From Bacteroidales bacterium (GTDB lineage Bacteria > Bacteroidota > Bacteroidia > Bacteroidales > F082): 7,910 nucleotides of DNA. Location: the NCBI GenBank assembly GCA_024762735.1, contig JANTGU010000094.1, positions 1-7,910 of the forward strand. Reading direction: 5' to 3'. Below, piece after piece: positions 7,101 to 7,910 of this stretch. Below the pieces are notes generated by a model. It worked only from the letters and a program-made list of their open reading frames with translations, had not been told where the DNA came from and made no database searches. The stretch's first letter is position 1; each line of letters starts with the position of its first letter. The position numbers were made by a program, and so were the translations under genes.

Positions 7101-7786
7101 ACTACTTAAGCTCGGGCGGAAATATTTATATGGAGGGAAGTGATACCTGGGCATACGATAGCCCCACGCCGGTACATCCTATGTTTTTTATTGATGGCCT
7201 TGACGATGGAAGTGGTGACCTCTATAGTGTTACAGGCACCGATGGAACCTTTATGCAAGGGTTCTCCTTCGAGTTTCAGGGAAACAACAACTACATCGAT
7301 CACATAGCGCCCATCGATAAAGCCTTTACCATTTTATCAAACACCAGCTCAGGCTATGATGTTACAGTGGCTTATGCCGATAGTGCTTACCACACCGTGG
7401 GTTCTTCTTTTGAATTTGGCGGATTAATGGATAACCCCTACTGCAACAAATCAGGATACCTTGCTGAAATACTTAGCTTTTTTGAAGTTACCTATGTTTG
7501 GACTAATGTACCCGCCAACATGATGAGGGAAGTGGCTGTTACCGCTTATCCTAACCCCTTTAGCAGCGTGATTCATTTTCAGGTTGCCACTGACCAAAAC
7601 AACCCTGTAGTATTACAGGTTTATGACCTTCAGGGACGCGTTATTTATACGCGAACAACAACCCCGGAACAAGGTACGACACAACTACAATGGGATGCTG
7701 CCGGTAATGTAAAAGCAGGGGTCTATTTTTACCGTGTTACCACCGGCAACCAACAGTCAACCGGAAAAGTGGTGTTGAGTAAATAG
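4190..7786 (+). CDS. Gingipain R-like C25 cysteine peptidase, T9SS-secreted
   Basis: Predicted secreted endopeptidase cutting after arginine, 1198 residues. The ATG at 4190 is the first possible start: an in-frame TAA lies at 4169-4171, and a signal peptide follows (about residues 1-20, ending SMASSQ). Order: C25 propeptide (to Arg231), catalytic domain (about 233-582, opening DYTPV as mature RgpB opens YTPV), gingipain Ig-like domain (584-669), two beta-sandwich modules (about 670-900, acidic loop at 799-814), glutamine-amidotransferase-like module (902-1104), T9SS type A C-terminal domain (1115-1198, near AYPNPF). His445 (NYCGHGS) and Cys478 (SVACVNGNF) match RgpB His211 and Cys244, spacing 33. 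Asp387, Trp518 and Met522 match the RgpB S1-pocket Asp163, Trp284 and Met288, supporting Arg specificity. Long stretches such as STINQSW and IKRTFGGVTMNG read as in RgpB. Odd point: Gln378 stands where RgpB has the triad acid Glu152. Lies 292 bp after the Kgp-like gene on the same strand. No clear promoter seen in the gap, so co-transcription is undecided. Confidence 0.95.
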   Translation: MKYFYILMLSLFGLQSMASSQWVEVTSSTPSKPVTTLQSSNISTLVFTVSLNGFWKSEVQTPRGSAWLIDLGNKVRNLEKGAPDLPYVSTSLIIPDLSKMNVEIVSSQYQEFQNVLVAPSKGNLYRDVDPATVPYEFGPVYQVNSEYPANLVRLNEPYIVRDYRGESVWIYPFQYNPVTKTLRVYYNIKIKVTEAGAAEINPFNRTAPLTKIDSRFNNLYKTHFLNYQTSRDYTPVDEHGKMLIISYGDFMDEMQPFIDWKTESGTPVEMVDVATIGNAAAIKQYVANYYNNQGLTFLLLVGDAAQVPSSTVSGNDSDNDYTYVVGNDHYPDLFCGRFSAETEDQVTTQVDRMISYEKTPDMSDTTWYTQSLGIASNQGTGDDGEYDWEHIRNIQENKLVPYTYTYYYELYDGSHGGNDADGNPTPADVTAAVNDGVTIINYCGHGSNTSWGTTGFNNSNVNALTNAGKLPFIFSVACVNGNFVNHTCFAEAWMRAEDTFGNPTGAISTIMSTINQSWNPPMCGQDAMDDILVETYPDNIKRTFGGVTMNGCMEMNDTYGSQGYEMTDTWTIFGDPSLMLRTAVPQPLAVTHPATLSTGDLTLTINCPVDGALATLSMGGEILGSATVSGGSATLVFYPALDSIGDAKLVVIAYNHIPAIDTIPIISSDGPHVFYAYNTLNDSLGNSNQMADYTEDIFMTAFLSNNGNEDAVDVTANLSTSNPYVTLIDTTEDYGTIAVGDTVGIYNGYRFTLADSVPDLTPVTFSLQAEDTSGQIYNMMFTITAHAPNLQYIGYEVVDTTGNGNGNRKLDPGETADVKVYLVNAGSSEAFNVVGLLNGDGNWISIANNSMNYGNMAAGDTVVATYSVTADGDTPLGYNAWFTMNISADFGISATGQFSMVVGQRPVLIIKLAPTLSEDSLMACLAELSISADTSGLIPANLNDYQAVFVLLGAYSDNHVLTDGEGQVLADYLSSGGNIYMEGSDTWAYDSPTPVHPMFFIDGLDDGSGDLYSVTGTDGTFMQGFSFEFQGNNNYIDHIAPIDKAFTILSNTSSGYDVTVAYADSAYHTVGSSFEFGGLMDNPYCNKSGYLAEILSFFEVTYVWTNVPANMMREVAVTAYPNPFSSVIHFQVATDQNNPVVLQVYDLQGRVIYTRTTTPEQGTTQLQWDAAGNVKAGVYFYRVTTGNQQSTGKVVLSK

Positions 7787-7910
7787 GGAAAGGGTGTTGT
7801 AAATTATAGTCCTGGTTGTAGTCAAACAAACATGATTCGTTTTTTTGCATGGAGCATAGTTGTTGTTCATGCTGAGCAAAGTCAAAGTATTCTGAGCCTC
7901 AATGTTCCCA
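7787..7910. other. Non-coding tail after the Rgp-like gene
   Basis: No gene or convincing intrinsic terminator is visible. A run of seven or more T at about 7840-7846 follows only a very weak 4-bp stem. The last 45 bases (about 7865-7909, starting GTTCATGCTGAGCAAAGTC) resemble a short intergenic repeat often seen in Bacteroidota genomes, but the window ends before its boundary and there is no second copy here to prove it. Confidence 0.35.

Noticed and set aside
7828..7850. Intrinsic terminator at the T-run after the second gene
   Set aside because: The only stem before the T-run is about 4 bp and A/T-rich, too weak to call.
1..7910. CRISPR array, phage defence system, tRNA or rRNA
   Set aside because: No regularly spaced identical repeats, no defence-type domains and no RNA gene signatures were found on either strand.

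Overview
The window most likely comes from a member of the Bacteroidota, probably an environmental Bacteroidales-like lineage. The evidence is two secreted proteins ending in type IX secretion system (T9SS) type A sorting domains, a promoter of the TTG-N19-TAnnTTTG type, no Shine-Dalgarno-like sites, and intergenic DNA full of short palindromes. It does not look like Porphyromonas gingivalis itself: the catalytic domains are gingipain-like, but the C-terminal architecture differs from Kgp and RgpA as I know them.

Layout. Positions 1-255 are non-coding. They hold a palindrome and a hairpin (17-85), an unremarkable stretch, and a good promoter at 205-234. Positions 256-3897 (+) encode a 1213-residue gingipain K (Kgp, lysine-specific) type C25 cysteine peptidase. 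The 292-bp gap 3898-4189 holds five inverted repeats in a row. Positions 4190-7786 (+) encode a 1198-residue gingipain R (Rgp, arginine-specific) type C25 peptidase. Positions 7787-7910 are a non-coding tail with a possible dispersed-repeat fragment. I found no RNA genes, CRISPR arrays, insertion sequences or transposase genes, and no T9SS machinery genes.

How the genes fit together. Both proteins have the same plan: signal peptide, C25 propeptide, caspase-fold catalytic domain, gingipain Ig-like domain, two beta-sandwich modules (most copies with a Gly/Asn-rich acidic loop), a glutamine-amidotransferase-like module, and a T9SS C-terminal domain. The first keeps the Kgp catalytic and S1-pocket residues, and the second keeps most of the Rgp ones. 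The pair therefore looks like a linked Lys-specific plus Arg-specific secreted protease set that together would cut proteins at basic residues at the cell surface or outside the cell.

The main points of interest are the linkage of a Kgp-like and an Rgp-like gene, C-terminal halves that are far more alike than the catalytic halves, a Gln where the Rgp-like enzyme would be expected to have its triad acid, and a conserved, functionally unassigned amidotransferase-like module. Comparisons with P. gingivalis gingipains are from memory of those sequences, not from a database search.
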